DNA from: Cryptomeria japonica
Taxonomy: Eukaryota; Streptophyta; Pinopsida; Cupressales; Cupressaceae
Direction of reading: 5' to 3'
Length of the DNA stretch: 64,000 nucleotides
Assembly (NCBI RefSeq): GCF_030272615.1
Contig: NC_081408.1
Span: forward strand, 307,211,950-307,275,949
This document shows, piece after piece, positions 33,692 to 46,938 of this stretch. Position 1 is the first letter of the stretch, and each line of letters opens with the position of its first letter. Below the pieces are notes generated by a model. It saw nothing but the letters and a program-made list of their open reading frames with translations. It was not told where the DNA came from and did no database searches. The position numbers were made by a program, and so were the translations under genes.

Positions 33692-35848
33692 TATATTTAT
33701 TATCATGTTTCCTTGGCTACATTTCATACTAGAGGTTGATTCTTTGTTACCTCTTCTCTACAATGGGCGTCTACTAATATTCTTAAGAATTATCTCAATT
33801 TTTCCAAAGTCATGATTTCTAAAGTTAAGCCTTTGAAACTAAAGGTCTAGAGTTGTCTTCTTGATGCTTATCTAAATGATATCTTGAAATTTCTTCAAAA
33901 TCACCTTCTAGCTTTGGTTTGTGTGTCTTCTATTAATATCAAATTTATCCTTATTTATATTAGAATTAATAGCTCTTGCCCGAGCATGAAGGAAAAAATA
34001 GACATACTTTAAATATCAATGATCAACTAGAACTAGATTGACATATGTTTATAAACTATTCTTATCTTGAGTAATAATTCAAGAGATTCTCCTAAATATA
34101 CATAAATAGGGTATAAGAGAGGGAAAATGAGGCATTGTATGACCTCATCACTACCCCCCACTACCACAAGTTAATTTATGGTCATCTTGTGTGTTTGGGA
34201 GGATTGCTATAGTCTTTGTGCCCTCTATCTCTACATTGTTGTCATATCCACATTTTCACTCTAGTGAAAAATTGACACAACCACAAATTTTTTGACAAAA
34301 TAATGCAACATAATTTAAATTCCAACTATTATTGTATGTGCACTTAGTCACAACATGTATAATGGTATCAAAATCATGCCACCTAGAAGGTGAGGAAAGG
34401 GAAAAACATAGTTTCAGGTGTAAGAATCCCCTTCCGCACACCCTAACGATGAAGGTGATCTACTAAAGTTAAGACAATAAGCCACCTAGATGGGAGAATT
34501 ATTTCACATTTATCCCAACTGGTGTAACTATATGACAAAGTGGAGGTCCTTGAGATGAAACCTAATAAGAATAACAATTAATTAATTAGACTAACGAGTA
34601 AATTACTATGGTAGAATAATAATTAACTATATAACTATAATTAATAAATAGTTTATACTTGAAAAATAATTAAATACTCATTCATGAAAATATTTATTAA
34701 TTTTAATAAGGAAGAACACTAAATAATTTTCGCTATAAAATCATATCTAACGTTTAGTTAATCTTAAAAAGACAACTTGTTTAATATTTAAATGATTTTT
34801 TCCTTTTCACCAAAGATGCACTCCACTTTATAATTTCTATTAAAATAATGTTTAATTATAATGAAAATATTAATTTTTGAATATTTCATAGTAACACTTT
34901 ATATTTGGCAAAAGGGTTAAAATTTTAAAATAACTTAAGTTGAGGGTACTTAGACATGTGGGACTCCACCATGGTTTGGACTCCCTAATTAACTGCTTAA
35001 TTAAACTTAAAATTTAATTGCCATTTAATGCAATGTACAACCATTGGATGCAATCAAACTTGAGCCATTAGATCTTAGGGCAACTACAACAACCCTAATT
35101 TCTATAGCAAGAAAAAATAAAGCTTTCCACTTTCATTTGCATCTCGTTTGTTGGGTTGCAAATATGTCAAGAAAAGGAGATGAATGGAACAAATTTCAAC
35201 TTTCTTGGCTTGGTATGGTCTCATGGTTTTCTTAATTGGTTCTATTCACAAATTTATTTGTTAACCCTCTTGTTTTGGAAGCATGTTTAATCTATTCTAT
35301 TTTCTATGTTGCGGGTTACTTGAGGTTTATTCGTAGTTTATTTGTAGGTTTAAGAGGCAAATTATTTCATAAAGTTTACCATAACAATGGTCATAAAGAG
35401 GAATTTATTATTTGCAAAACTCTGTGATGACCGAAATTTCCCAACAAAACTTTTTCTTTAAATTTTTTAGTAAATACTTGTTGAGGGCTTTTTTATTATT
35501 GTTGTATGCAAGGCCTTTGATTTTGGGTTATATTGTAAGTTTTAAATTAAAAAAATATATGTTTAAAAATATGTTTTAAACTATAAACAAAAATAATACT
35601 TTTCTGTTTAAAATGGTGTTGGCCCCATAGATGAGGCATGACCCCCATTGAGCCCATGAAGGTCATATCCCACGTGGGGGGTGTGCTCCCTACAAAAGTA
35701 GCAAATATAAAAATATTTAGCTCTTTCATATAATGTTTTGAAAAAAAATAATTTAATTATGTATGTTTAAAACTATAATTTGTATGTGTATTCATATGTA
35801 TGTATATCATATGTATATACAGTGATATATTTATATATACAAGAGAAA
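33692..35848. other. AT-rich spacer with possible LTR fragment
   Basis: No gene recognised. Two adjoining frames at 35044-35427 carry no known motif. TGTGATGACCGAAATTTCCC at about 35422 looks like the start of a gypsy LTR, but no second copy or primer site was found. Confidence 0.4.
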
Positions 35849-35997
35849 ACACACACACACACACATATCTCGGTGTGTGTGTGTGTGTATTTTCATAAAT
35901 CTATCTATAAGAATAACAATGGGTTTACATTTAAACTATTTTACAAAAAAAATATTTGAGTATAATAATTGATTCATCCCACTCAAATAAAATGATA

Positions 35998-36081
<84 letters not shown>

Positions 36082-36214
36082 CTCGGTGTGTGTGTGTGTG
36101 TGTGTATTTTCATAAATCTATCTATAAGAATAACAATGGGTTTACATTTAAACTATTTTACAAAAAATATATTTGAGTATAATAATTGATTCATCCCACT
36201 CAAATAAAATGATA
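35849..36214 (+). repeat. tandem duplication carrying (CA)n-TCTCGG-(TG)n
   Basis: Two direct copies (35849-35998 and 36002-36214) of (CA)n, ATCTCGG, (TG)n, then TATTTTCATAAATCTATC and AATAACAATGGGTTTACATT to AAATAAAATGATA. The first (CA)n is about 16 bp, the second about 78 bp. CA and TG tracts can pair, forming a hairpin with a TCTCGG loop. Confidence 0.92.
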
Positions 36215-37057
36215 TCATACATATAAATTCCAAAATCATCAATACTTCCAAGTACAATTAGAATATGTTTTATATTTGGATTCTTTAAGGTAATGGACAA
36301 AATAAAATATTTATATTCTTGTGCAATATTATTGAATATTTAGAAGAAGTCATGTCTATTATTTTATATTGTTGTTCAAATATGTACTAAACATTAAAAC
36401 ATTTAAAATTTACCATTTAATAATAAATGATACAAATGACTCATTCTAATTTAATTAGAACAAAAAATACACATTAAAGTAAATATTTGCATTGAATTTT
36501 TTAACTCTTTCTCAATGATTTAACCATGTACATATTAAACAAATATTTGCATATGCACTTGACTCCCACAAGGTAGCAATAAATTCCAACAAGCTTTGAA
36601 ACCTACATGTCAACAAAATCACTTCCATAAGTACTAATAGAAGCTTACCTCCTAACCTTAGGGTTGTAACACAACCTACCCTAAAGCTTGGTGATACATA
36701 GTAATTCAAGTTTATACAACATCACAAGACATCATTCTAAGAAAAAAATCAATGAAAATCTATTAACAAAAGGATTCACCACACCCACGACTGACATCAC
36801 AAGGTTTAGAAAAATATAATCAACCCCATGAAGATTGCACATAACAAAGACATCTGCTATAGAATCCTATATAGGGGGACTGGGGACTCAACCATTTGAG
36901 GGAATATCATACTCCATAGCATAATAAATTTGAATCATATATTTATTTTCTCCAACATCATTTGTTTCTTACACCATCTTCCAACTTTCATTTTTCCAAC
37001 TTATAACATGCAGGAATAAGGTACTCATACCCCAAGCCATAAATAATGGGTACTCAT
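36215..37057. other. AT-rich spacer
   Basis: Nothing recognisable. It ends with CTCAT, the left target copy of the solo LTR. Confidence 0.6.
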
Positions 37058-38216
37058 TGTTATAGATGTATGCTTTGTTGTCATTGATCTCAAATAGTGT
37101 GGTCTGGATGGGTTCTAGTCCAGACATCAGTTGAGTTGGATACAATGTTGATGTATTTGCAGTTATGATTTTGTACTAGAGGTTGCTTTGACTGGTTCTA
37201 TGGTTTGGATGTAAACAAGTTGTGTTGGCGATTGATCTAATTGATATCAACTTGTTTTTATGGTAAGGACGGTTGGAAGCTTCATCCGCGTGGTCTGGGT
37301 GTTGCCTGTTTTGGTCTAGATTCTTTCATTTGTGTAATAACATGATTATTACACATGTTCGAAGTTAGATGTAACATATTCTTTTTGGTCTGATGATTGT
37401 GTGTGAAGTATTCTTTTGGTTAGGTGTTGCATGTTGATATTTGGTTTAGGTTCGGTTTATGTTCCATGTTTTATATTTTGGTCTAGTTTTATACCTTGGG
37501 TAAAAAATATGCATACATATGACAATCTATCTTTAGGCCGACTTGATGAGAATGGTTTTGTTCTGCTTTGGTATATATACATGATGATTTATTGAAAATA
37601 ATATATGAGATAGATGCGAGTAAGTTTGATGATAATGAATATGCAAGATATGTGTGTGGAATCCGACAATGAGTATGTGAGACTTGATGTAAGGATGACA
37701 ATGTGATTTGAGTTGTAGTGTTAGATGGTATTGTAGTATAGAAGTAACAGTGGATGTAGATGCAGTGATCCGAAAGATCTGGTTGTCCAAATTTTTTAAT
37801 AAGGTCAGAGATTGTGCTATAACAGTGACTATAATTAGCATACTCAGATGCTCTTATTAATACAATTATTTTATTGAAAGTTATAATTATGTATCTTGCC
37901 TTATTGTAGTTAGCTTCAGGTTTGCAAGTTCTCTTATGTATCTTTCCCCAAGAGCAGTTAGCCTTGGTCTACAAGTCCGAAGCAGTGAGCTCCCTCTTTT
38001 GTAAAATATTCTCATATAGTGGATTGATTCAATGAGTTGGTGCTCACTGTTGTTTTTCCCAGTTTGGGTTTTCCACGTATAAACTCTGGAATGATTTATG
38101 ATTGTTTATGAAAATTTATCATTTGGAATAAAGTTGCTAATTGATGGTTTGATATCTGGAATTTTTTGGTTTATGCTGATTCACCCCCCCTCTTAGCATC
38201 CGGTGCATGTTCAACA
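37058..38216 (+). repeat. solo copia LTR (1159 bp)
   Basis: Begins TGTTATAGATGTATGC and ends CATGTTCAACA. Carries the sequence set seen at the 3' end of the other copia LTRs here: CCCAGTTTGGGTTTTCCACG and GATTCACCCCCCCTCTTAG. Flanked by CTCAT (37053-37057) and CTTAT (38217-38221), a target duplication with one mismatch. No primer site follows and no interior adjoins, so it is a solo LTR left by LTR-LTR recombination. Confidence 0.78.
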
Positions 38217-41200
38217 CTTATACCCAAAACCCTAAAGTGGGAGCCACACCCACTCATGATAAATGGGATACTCCAACACAAATTCCTTTTACAACACAAT
38301 GTATTATTGTTCTTTTACAACAAAATATACCCCCTCATATGTAATATATTTTCACAAAAGACTCTTAGATTTCACAAATAGAACATTATAAAAAAAACAA
38401 TACTAAAAATTATTTCAACAATCATTTCAAAATAAAACTACTCTAAGGATTTAGCTCCTACCTTAAAAGATATTTTCCAAAGCACTTGATAAAAAAATAG
38501 ATATTCCTCAAGCTTTCCTCTCCTCGCGAGCCTTCCTTATAGCTATCTCCTCTCTTCTCTCAACTTAAACAAATGGTTGCTAAAAATCAAGAAAAAGGGC
38601 CTTCCCATCCTCAAGGAAAATAATAAATATAAGAGGAAAACTTCTCATCTATGGATGTAGAGATGACAAGTGATATCTTCACAATATGACTCTCCAAAAC
38701 CCTAAGGTGTCTCATAATGAGACACTCAACTCCCTTAGAGACCTTCAAGTGTCTCCACTTGGAGATTCTCTTAGCAAGGGATTTTCCCAAGTGTGCTCAC
38801 CTTTTGGCGAGTCATGGAAGATCTTGTTTCATCCTAACAAGCTCAAAACCAAATTGGAGGATAGGACGAGGTGATGCCACCTCTCCCAACCTTATCCAAC
38901 CGCTTTCAATATTTGTCTTTCTTTTGAAAAGGTAATTTTAATGTGTCAAAAATTTATTTTTAAAATACTTTGTACACTTCAAAAGTACCCCTCATCCCAT
39001 CCCTAATACTTAGGGGCTTAAATTAAATTAAATGAATTAATTTACCTACTTAAAACCCTCTTAAATTCACTAGTAAAAGACTACTATAAAGCCAACTTTT
39101 AAAAGACCAACTCTTATACAACTTTAATCACAACCAATTAAATTCACAGTACATAGCATATTAAACTCACATTACAACCATATTCACATCACAACATTGC
39201 ACATATAACACATGACCTTTAAGTAGTTCTCCAAATGAACTAAGATCGAGTGAGCTACTAAAAACATAATTTGAGTTTACTATGTGACTTATTTTCATTG
39301 CCACTTCATCTTCACAGTTGATTCATAGATATTAGTACATATGCACAATAATCATAGCCAAATCATTAGTAACCAAATCCTTCCTACCATAAAAATACAT
39401 TTAAAATCAATTATCCTAATATATCCATAATTCATATCTATGGCATTTATTTAGTAAATTACAGTGTAATTGAACAATTTAATGAATTTCACAATTATGC
39501 ATTCTAACCATTATGATCTTATCACAAAATTGCAATCCACATAACAAGAAGTCATATGATATCATAATTTTTTCACAAGATAATATTAGCCATATCAAAT
39601 TATGTCAATGAAATCTAAATAAAAATCCATAATCATTAGAACACCATGATATAGCTAAGCCTAAAAAGTCCAACACATAATCATGTCCATATAAGAAAAC
39701 CAATCCATGAAACTATTACAATTTTGGAAAATAATCATCATAAAGAGTCATTGTAGGAGGGGCCTCATAATTCCCTCTTGTTCTTTTCTCCTATTTAATC
39801 CTTTCCAAATGGTAATGCAATTATATTCTCTTAAGTAGGAATTTCCCAAATTTCTTTCTTAGAGTTTCTATACCCTCTATGTTTTTCAACATCATTCCTT
39901 CGCGTGTCAAATTATCTATTATATTATATTGTAACATTTAATGGAGGAATTGAGGTAAGAATGACACCTCATACCAATGCACTTTGTTGATATTATTTTT
40001 AAGAGCTTAGATATAACTTTATCCTTTCTAAAGAGACCTCTATAGGTGTGTTGAGGGATACTATCTCTTTTTATTAAATACATTAATAGGGCATCCCATT
40101 TTTATGAATATGTTGTAAAGACAAGATAAAATTTATCTCTTATAGCTTCTTGAAATGCCACATAAAAATGCTTTAGTCATTCAATATTTTTTTTTTCCAT
40201 CTAGTAGTAGGCAATACTTTTGAATATTCTTAAAATTCTTCGACTTTGAGATTTTGGTATCTCATTATTAATCTCATTAAATTTTCGTGTGCATTTTATT
40301 CACTCATTTATTCTTATCATGAAACTTGGTTATGCAAGAGTGAAATGAATAAGCGTATTTGTACTTTTACAAAAATCTATTTATGCGGAAGTCAATAATA
40401 TGATCAAGGAGGTACTTACATGTAAAAACTCACATAATAAGTTTTTGTGTTCAGGGAAGCTCATTTTATAGGTGTGCAAAAATTGTTTGTTATTAGTAAA
40501 ATTAAATGAAAGTCTGTATGATATCCTCAACAATTTTTATCTTATTTTTTATCCCATAAGAAACATGCTATATAACCAAGTGAGTTTTCCATTATTTAAT
40601 AGGGGTTTTCCTATATTGCAGTCTTCTAGGTCTTTGTTTTTTTATGTATACAAATGTCAATTGTGCATTCAGTCCCCTATATCTTTATGCACTATATACC
40701 TCATAAAATGGAATCATGTTATCTAAGACTACAAATTTTGAGGAATATGTACATTGAATATTTGAAATTTAGAGGACCAATTTGAATTATTTTATCATCT
40801 TAGATAGGGTAACCTCTTCTATCAGTTCTTCTAAAATTTGAGATTTTATTATTTGTAACTCGTTTTTAACAAATTACTACTTTAAGAAAGGGTAGCTCTA
40901 TTATATTAAGATAGATAAAAATACTTCATTGCATTGCCATCCCATTAAGCAAGCTCATGAATATTATGATGCGAATGCTATCAATGATCTCTTACAACCT
41001 TTTAATCTGAGGAGGTTGGGGGAGGATATTCATATTGCCTGCTTCAAGTCCTCATTTCTCTCCTTGCTATAGGGAGCAAATTCAATCCCCAACTAGACCC
41101 TTTTTTCATATTTTGTTTAGACTCACAAGTGCCCTAGAAGCCTCGGCCTCATGAGTTAGAGCCACCAATCCGTTTATCACTCTTTAACCCCATTCAAAGT

Positions 41201-41290
41201 TCCCAGTTGTCCCTACTATATTACACAAGAATATCTCCAACATATCGATGCTATGAATATAAGCATGGGCTGGGTGCTTCTCATCGATGC
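38217..41290. other. AT-rich spacer, no gene recognised
   Basis: About 3 kb, AT-rich with scattered short frames (38686-38935, 40472-40726) lacking motifs. The phrase ATGAGACACTCAACTCCCTT near 38719 lies in low-information sequence. I see nothing else. Confidence 0.55.
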
Positions 41291-41539
41291 TTTTATTCAT
41301 CTTCAGTTCCTCTATCTCCATCTGCATTAACAAATGCCTGCCTTAGTTGATCTATCAAGCTCCATTGGTTATAGTTGCATGCACATCCCTTCACTGATAA
41401 GAGTTTCATTATCGATATTCTCGTGAATCTCGATTGTCTTGGTTTTACAACATTCGTGGGTGCATCATCATTCATTTTGTAACTTCAATTTCCTATGCAG
41501 AATCTGCCGTCAAGATATTAGCTAGTTCATTCCAATCCT

Positions 41540-43050
41540 CGAGACTATTGGAAATTTTTAATTTTTAACGTGATCGATCGTCTTTTTAGATAGATAATTA
41601 GCAGCGTGGTTAGATTCTCTATAAACATGTTTGATTGTATATTTGCCTATATTTCAAAGAAGACAAAGAATCCAAGTCGCCCTCATAGCAATCTTCTAAT
41701 TTTGTATTCTCTTAGTGATTATTGCGTGGGCTGAAGTTATTCTGGCTTCAAAACAGACTTTTCGTACATCGTGATAGCGACGTGTTAGTCAATCGCAACT
41801 GTTTATTACAAAATCGATGGTGTAAAACGCGCGACTAACACGCATGTTAGTCAATCCGTACTGCCGTTTTGAAGCCTGAATAGACACATCCTTATTGCGT
41901 CTACAATAATCCAGGATTCACCTTCTATGTTGATAGGCCTGAAGTATTTTTCAACACATAGTTTTAGGCCTTCGTATAATGCATTAAATTATGATATGTT
42001 GGTAGTGCCATTCTATAGCTTAACAGTTCTAGCCGAGCATAATTGTCCTCTGTCATCATGAATGATGAACCCAACTGCTGTGTGCTAAGTTTTCTATTTG
42101 ATGCACATTGAAGTTGAGTTTCAAATATCCACTAGGCAGGAGATGTCATTAGCCTGCCTACATTCATCATTCCTATTTTGATTCTTGAGGCTATGGCAAG
42201 TAGGGACCTTTAGGAGAGATCATATGGAAAGGGTGTTGTGATTCGAGGAAGAGGATACCCACTTTTTCTTCTTTTGCACTCTCATGTTTTGATGTTTTGG
42301 TGTTCACATATGACATTCTTCATGTTTTTAATCAATGGTCTCATATTTGAGGTTTTGGCTTTAAATACGTGTGCATTCCTTCCTTCCATATATGTCAAAC
42401 AATCATAGTTGGGGTGGATTTCTACAATATCACTCATAAAGAATTTCCATGCAATCTCAGCCAGTATTAAAATTGGAAGAAGTCGAGGATGGAAGAGGTC
42501 CCAACCATCCCATTTTTTGTAAAAAGGAGTTCTTGATAGTCCATGGCCATAGCACATTGTAGCAAAAGATGGTCCACATTTTCTTCATTGACTTTAAAAG
42601 TGGGCAGCGGGTATTGATGTAGTCTAATGAAATCAATTTTTTTAAAGTATGTCATTGATGAGTATAGGATAATGGAGAGTTGCGTGCATGTGAAAGCCCC
42701 TACTTTGGGAAGTATATTTGGTTCCCAACATAGGTTTGATGGCCAATCTTGTGTTTGAGCTTCTTATTCTAGATTTCATACCTTAACTTAGTACTGTATT
42801 TTCTGAACTTCATAACGCTCCAAAGTACTCATCTTCCTTACTAGCCAATATTGTAACTCTTGAAGATAGCTCATTAATGATCTAATATCTCTAGTGAAAA
42901 TTTAACCTCTATTTGTGTTAGATATAACATGTAATCTCTAACCTTTTCATCATACTTTGTCTCCATAATTTGGAGAACACCTTTGATATCAAGTATGTCT
43001 GCTACCGATATGTACCCATCCCAAGACATCTGTCAAAAAGGAGGCAATGG
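41540..43050 (-). pseudogene. LINE remnant: zinc-binding region and RNase H, interrupted
   Basis: Minus strand. 42655-42282 reads PTFKVNEENVDHLLLQC, LLFTKNGMVGTSSILDF and LILAEIAWKFF...RNAHVFKAK, a plant LINE zinc-binding region that has lost its first cysteines. The region upstream to 43050 gives related RT-end text in broken frames. 42140-41900 gives GFIIHDDRGQLCSARTVKL, NALYEGLKLCVEKYFRPINI and EGESWIIVDAIR (RNase H). After a 145-bp insertion, RNase H resumes with TSAHAIITKR and KHVYRESNHAANYLSKK. Full of stops. Confidence 0.75.
41738..41882. mobile_element. 145-bp MITE-like insertion in LINE RNase H
   Basis: Ends are inverted repeats: TATTCTGGCTTCAAAACAG and, reversed, TATTCAGGCTTCAAAACGG. 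Inside are further inverted and direct copies of GTGTTAGTCAATC/GCGACTAACACG. It is CpG-rich (CGCGCGAC) against AT-rich surroundings. It sits between the RNase H pieces DAIR and TSAHAII, so it is an insertion. No target duplication is clear. Confidence 0.68.
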
Positions 43051-46021
43051 TTCCTGAGTTGATCCTCCAAGTTAAATTATCCATTATTATATGTTTGGAT
43101 TTCATCATGAAGTTCCATAACTGTGTGTAAGGAACACAATCCTTAAACTAAATCTCACTATTAAATAATTACTCATAATTACAATAATAATAATAAAAAA
43201 AGATAATATCACAATGTCCACAATTAATGTCAATACTTCTCAATTGTAGTGCCCCTCCTAGACTTGCATATTGAAAGACCTAATTAGACTTATGGTTGTT
43301 GCTTAGGTGATTATTTATGACCTTATTACTATCCAAGATGGTATCGATGATGCTAGTTACCTTATGTGGATTTATGTTATTTATGACTGATGATGTGAGG
43401 CGCACTTTATGATATGTGGCATTTGATGATTCTTGTAGATGTTAGTACATAGAATCACCTTGATGGATGGATTTATATGTGATCATTGTTTATGAGGATT
43501 ATATGACTTATGATGATGAGTTGATGCTAACCCTATTTCATGATTATGATTCTATGCGATGTTTGATGATTTATTGTGTGACTGTCTTCGTGAGTAAAGA
43601 CGATGTCATATCACTCATTGCGAGCATGATATATATACCGTCATGATTCTCTATCACTTGCATGTTTATTATAATGTATATGTATCGTATATGTTGTGTT
43701 TAGTGTTGGATGCAGGTTTGTAGGTACTAGACATCAATTACGCCACGACGTGAGTTGACGTTAGAGTTTTGTGTTGTGTGTTCTTCCTCTGACGTTAAAT
43801 GTTAAGAGTTATGGTTATTTATTTGGAGATGTGAAATTATTTGACTATTTAATAATTACTTTAATGGTCATTTGATTAAATTAATTATTCGATTTAATGA
43901 TTTAATTATCTATGGTTTATTTATTGATTTATGATTTATTATTTATTAATTATTTGTTTGGTTATTTGATTATTGCTTAATTAATTTAATTTAGTTTAAT
44001 TTATTTGAATTATTGTTTATTTATTTAATTGATATTTATTTTTAATTTGCTTTTATATATTTATTGAATTTGATTGAATTATTATTATTTGGGATTGATA
44101 CTTATTCTATTTTATTTAATGGCTTAATTTATTTTATATTTTATTTTATTAGGCTTGGTTATTGTTTGATTTTATAATATTTAATTTATATCCCCTCATT
44201 ACATGAGTAAATAGATTTAATATAATAGTTACCTACCCTTTATTACTATTGGGTAAGGCTGCATTGGGAAATAAAATATAATATATAGTTTGGGTAGGTA
44301 GATTATATTATCTTTGGGGAATATTTTGATTGGCCATAATTTGAATGGTTTTTCTATTTATTTTGCTTTCTGGAATGGTTGTCGAGTAAATCATCCAGTA
44401 GATTGAGGAGCTTGCTTTTGAATTGGATTGGGAATTTGGCTTGTGGAATTTGGAATTGATCAAGAAGATTGTTCTACTTCAGATTCTACACCCTTTTGGA
44501 TTTTGTTCGTAGGTTGGTGAATTTATCCTTGAAGTTTTGTTTTTCGGAAATAATGTTTTTGCTGTGACTGTGATATTTTGATTTTTGAATGATGTTTGTG
44601 AATTGGATTGAGAAATTTTAATTGCATTGGTATATTTGGATTTGGTTTTGATAATGAATCCTGGGAAGGGGAAAGATGCAGATTATTATTAGTTTTGCAA
44701 TGGTTATTTGCCGAATATGTTTCCTGTGTATCCTTGTGAATGTCTCTTTTTGCATTGGGTTCATTACTCATTAAAGTCTTGGGAAGCCCTTGCTGTGTCT
44801 TTGGTATATTCCTTGTTTCACTTTTACATCTTCAATATGTCCCCTTTGGGATTGTGATAGTTAGACACTTTTCTGTGCATTTTGTGTGTGTGATTGATCA
44901 TGTAACTTTGCTTAAATCCTATAGGAGGATATGTTATTGGTTTATATGATGTGTAGGTATTATTTCCACCTTCCTGTTCATTTTGGGAATGATCTTTAGT
45001 CAATTTGTGAGCCCAAGACCAAACTGGGCAATGTTGTCAAGTTTTGGTTCCGCATTTTGCAGTTTTTGTTCTTCGACTCATATGCATCACAAAAAGGTCA
45101 TATGCACCACAAAATAAATCATATGCACTTTAAGAATGATCATATGTGCCAATCTATGTGTCATATGCACTAGTTCAGGTTTTGTATGCCCCATTTTGAG
45201 TATTTTGCAGTTTACAAAGTTTTCATCATCTCGGTTTTTGTAGGCTGATTTTGGGGTCCTCCCAGAGGCTGAGTATGATTTTTTTGAGATTATTAGAGTT
45301 TTTTATGATTTAATTTTGATGTCATCTATGATGATTTGTTCTCTGGTGAGTGGGATTGTACCCTACCATTGAGGTGTTTCATATGTATTGCATTGCTTCG
45401 GCAAGAGGATGTATGCCTTGTTGTTGAGGGTTATTTTATTGCTCCAGTGAGATGTGTTTTGCCTCATTGTAGAGGATTTGACATGGATTTGGATTCATCC
45501 TTGGATTATATTTATTCTTGGATCTTCATTTGCATTGATTTGGTGAAGGTTCTTTCCATGTGTGTGGTCATATGTGCTTCATTATGTTCAGTTTGTTCTC
45601 ATTATCCTGTGACTGTTTCTATATCTTTTATGAGCCTTCATGATGACGTTCTATGATATTTGGATGTGTATTTTACCCTATGGTTATGGTCCATGGTTGG
45701 GGGAGTGGGCTCTTTCATGTGTAGGACCAAGATCGTGAGAAATAGACCACTTGTTCAAGGTCTAGACTGTTTGGAAGCACATGAAGAGTTTTCTATTTGT
45801 AATTGCAAGTGATAAAATTAATAAGAATTGATTAGTGGGTTTGGGTAATTATGAATTCACCTAATCAAGATAATAAAATTGAAGATTATGATCTTGTTCC
45901 CTAATGATTTCCAGGGAGATGGTTTGGGATCTTGTATTGGGAAGACCGCTGAAGCGGTGTACCATTGTATCTTGATTGGCTGCAAGATAAAGGTGGATTC
46001 CACATGAGGAAAGCAAGTGAT
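43051..46021. other. AT-rich region with possible gypsy LTR start
   Basis: TGTAGTGCCCCTCCTAGACT at 43245 resembles a gypsy LTR start. The following 2.4 kb is non-coding, with a TTATTTAATT-rich segment at 43850-44210. I found no second LTR, primer site or gene. Short frames at 44740-44949 and 45336-45656 have no motifs. Confidence 0.35.
45077..45176 (+). repeat. short CATATG-containing tandem repeat
   Basis: TCATATGCACCACAAAA-type units, five CATATG cores at roughly 20-25-bp intervals. A different sequence from the 20-bp satellite, but the same core and similar spacing. Confidence 0.6.
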
Positions 46022-46880
46022 TGTTGGCCATTTGGTGGAATTGATTATGTATTGCATTGATATTTTTCCATTGATGCCAACACTAGCTGTTTGGATGCTT
46101 TACTGACACCCTTCTGGTCCCGATAGGTTGAGTGGTTTCTGGTTGATCTGGTTCCAACATGATCCGATAGGCTCCAGTATAGTTTGGTGATGAAATTGGC
46201 TTGTTCATGATACTCATACTCATATTTGGTCAGTTGGTTTTGGTCTGGTGATCGGATGCTATCCTGCTTGCTTAGAAGCTTGGTTTCTACTTCCAGCAAG
46301 GGTTTCACCGGTAGAGCTTTTGATGAAGATCTTTGATGAAATGCATACATGGTGTTGGTGCAGCTTCTGGTGGAGTTTCAGGATGTTGTTGGTGATCATG
46401 TTCAAGACTTGGTGGATGGAGACCATTACTGAAGTGTGTGCACCTATATTGGGTCCCAGTTGATCTAGGTTATGGACCGACTTTGATGTAACACTTCTCT
46501 GGATTGTAGTCTGGATTTCTATGTAGTCAGTGAGGCTCCTTTTATGATGAGTAGTGCACTCTAGGCTATTGGCCTTCTTGCAAGTGTAGACCCCTCAATT
46601 GTAATTCACATACTTACTGCATAACTATTATCTGACTGTGGGTAGGCTTGCCACCATGTTTTTTCCCTTTACCGAGTTTTCCACGTATAAATCTTGGTGT
46701 TATGTGGATGGCTTTTATTCTGTGATTATTGTTTATGCTTAATTGTTTTAATTTCTATTTAGGTATTAATGTTTTGGGTTCCGGTATTAAAGTTTAAAAT
46801 GATAATGGTTCCGGTAATCTGTGACAACTGATTCACTCCCCCCCTCTCAGTTGTTTTTCGATTATTTGAACTGTCTAATA
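46022..46880 (+). repeat. 5' LTR of copia element 2 (about 859 bp)
   Basis: Starts TGTTGGCCATTTGG and includes the conserved run TACCGAGTTTTCCACGTATA and GATTCACTCCCCCCCTCTC. Ends about CTGTCTAATA before the primer site. The start is chosen by similarity to the TGTTGGCAT starts of the copia LTRs near 60431 and 63683. Confidence 0.65.
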
Positions 46881-46882
46881 AT

Positions 46883-46893
46883 TGGTATTAGAG
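46883..46893 (+). other. primer-binding site of copia element 2
   Basis: TGGTATTAGAG, one base away from the iMet site TGGTATCAGAG, at the LTR edge and 46 bp before the gag ATG. Confidence 0.8.
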
Positions 46894-46938
46894 TTTTGGT
46901 CCTCTTTGCAGAAAGATTAACTGCTTGAGGAAGATCCT

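Noticed and set aside
35044-35427. Two adjoining frames as a small membrane-protein gene
   Set aside because: Separated by a stop, no recognised motif, and the context looks like a retroelement LTR border.
44523-45656. Short frames on both strands
   Set aside because: No motif or codon signal. The region reads like a non-coding LTR or spacer.
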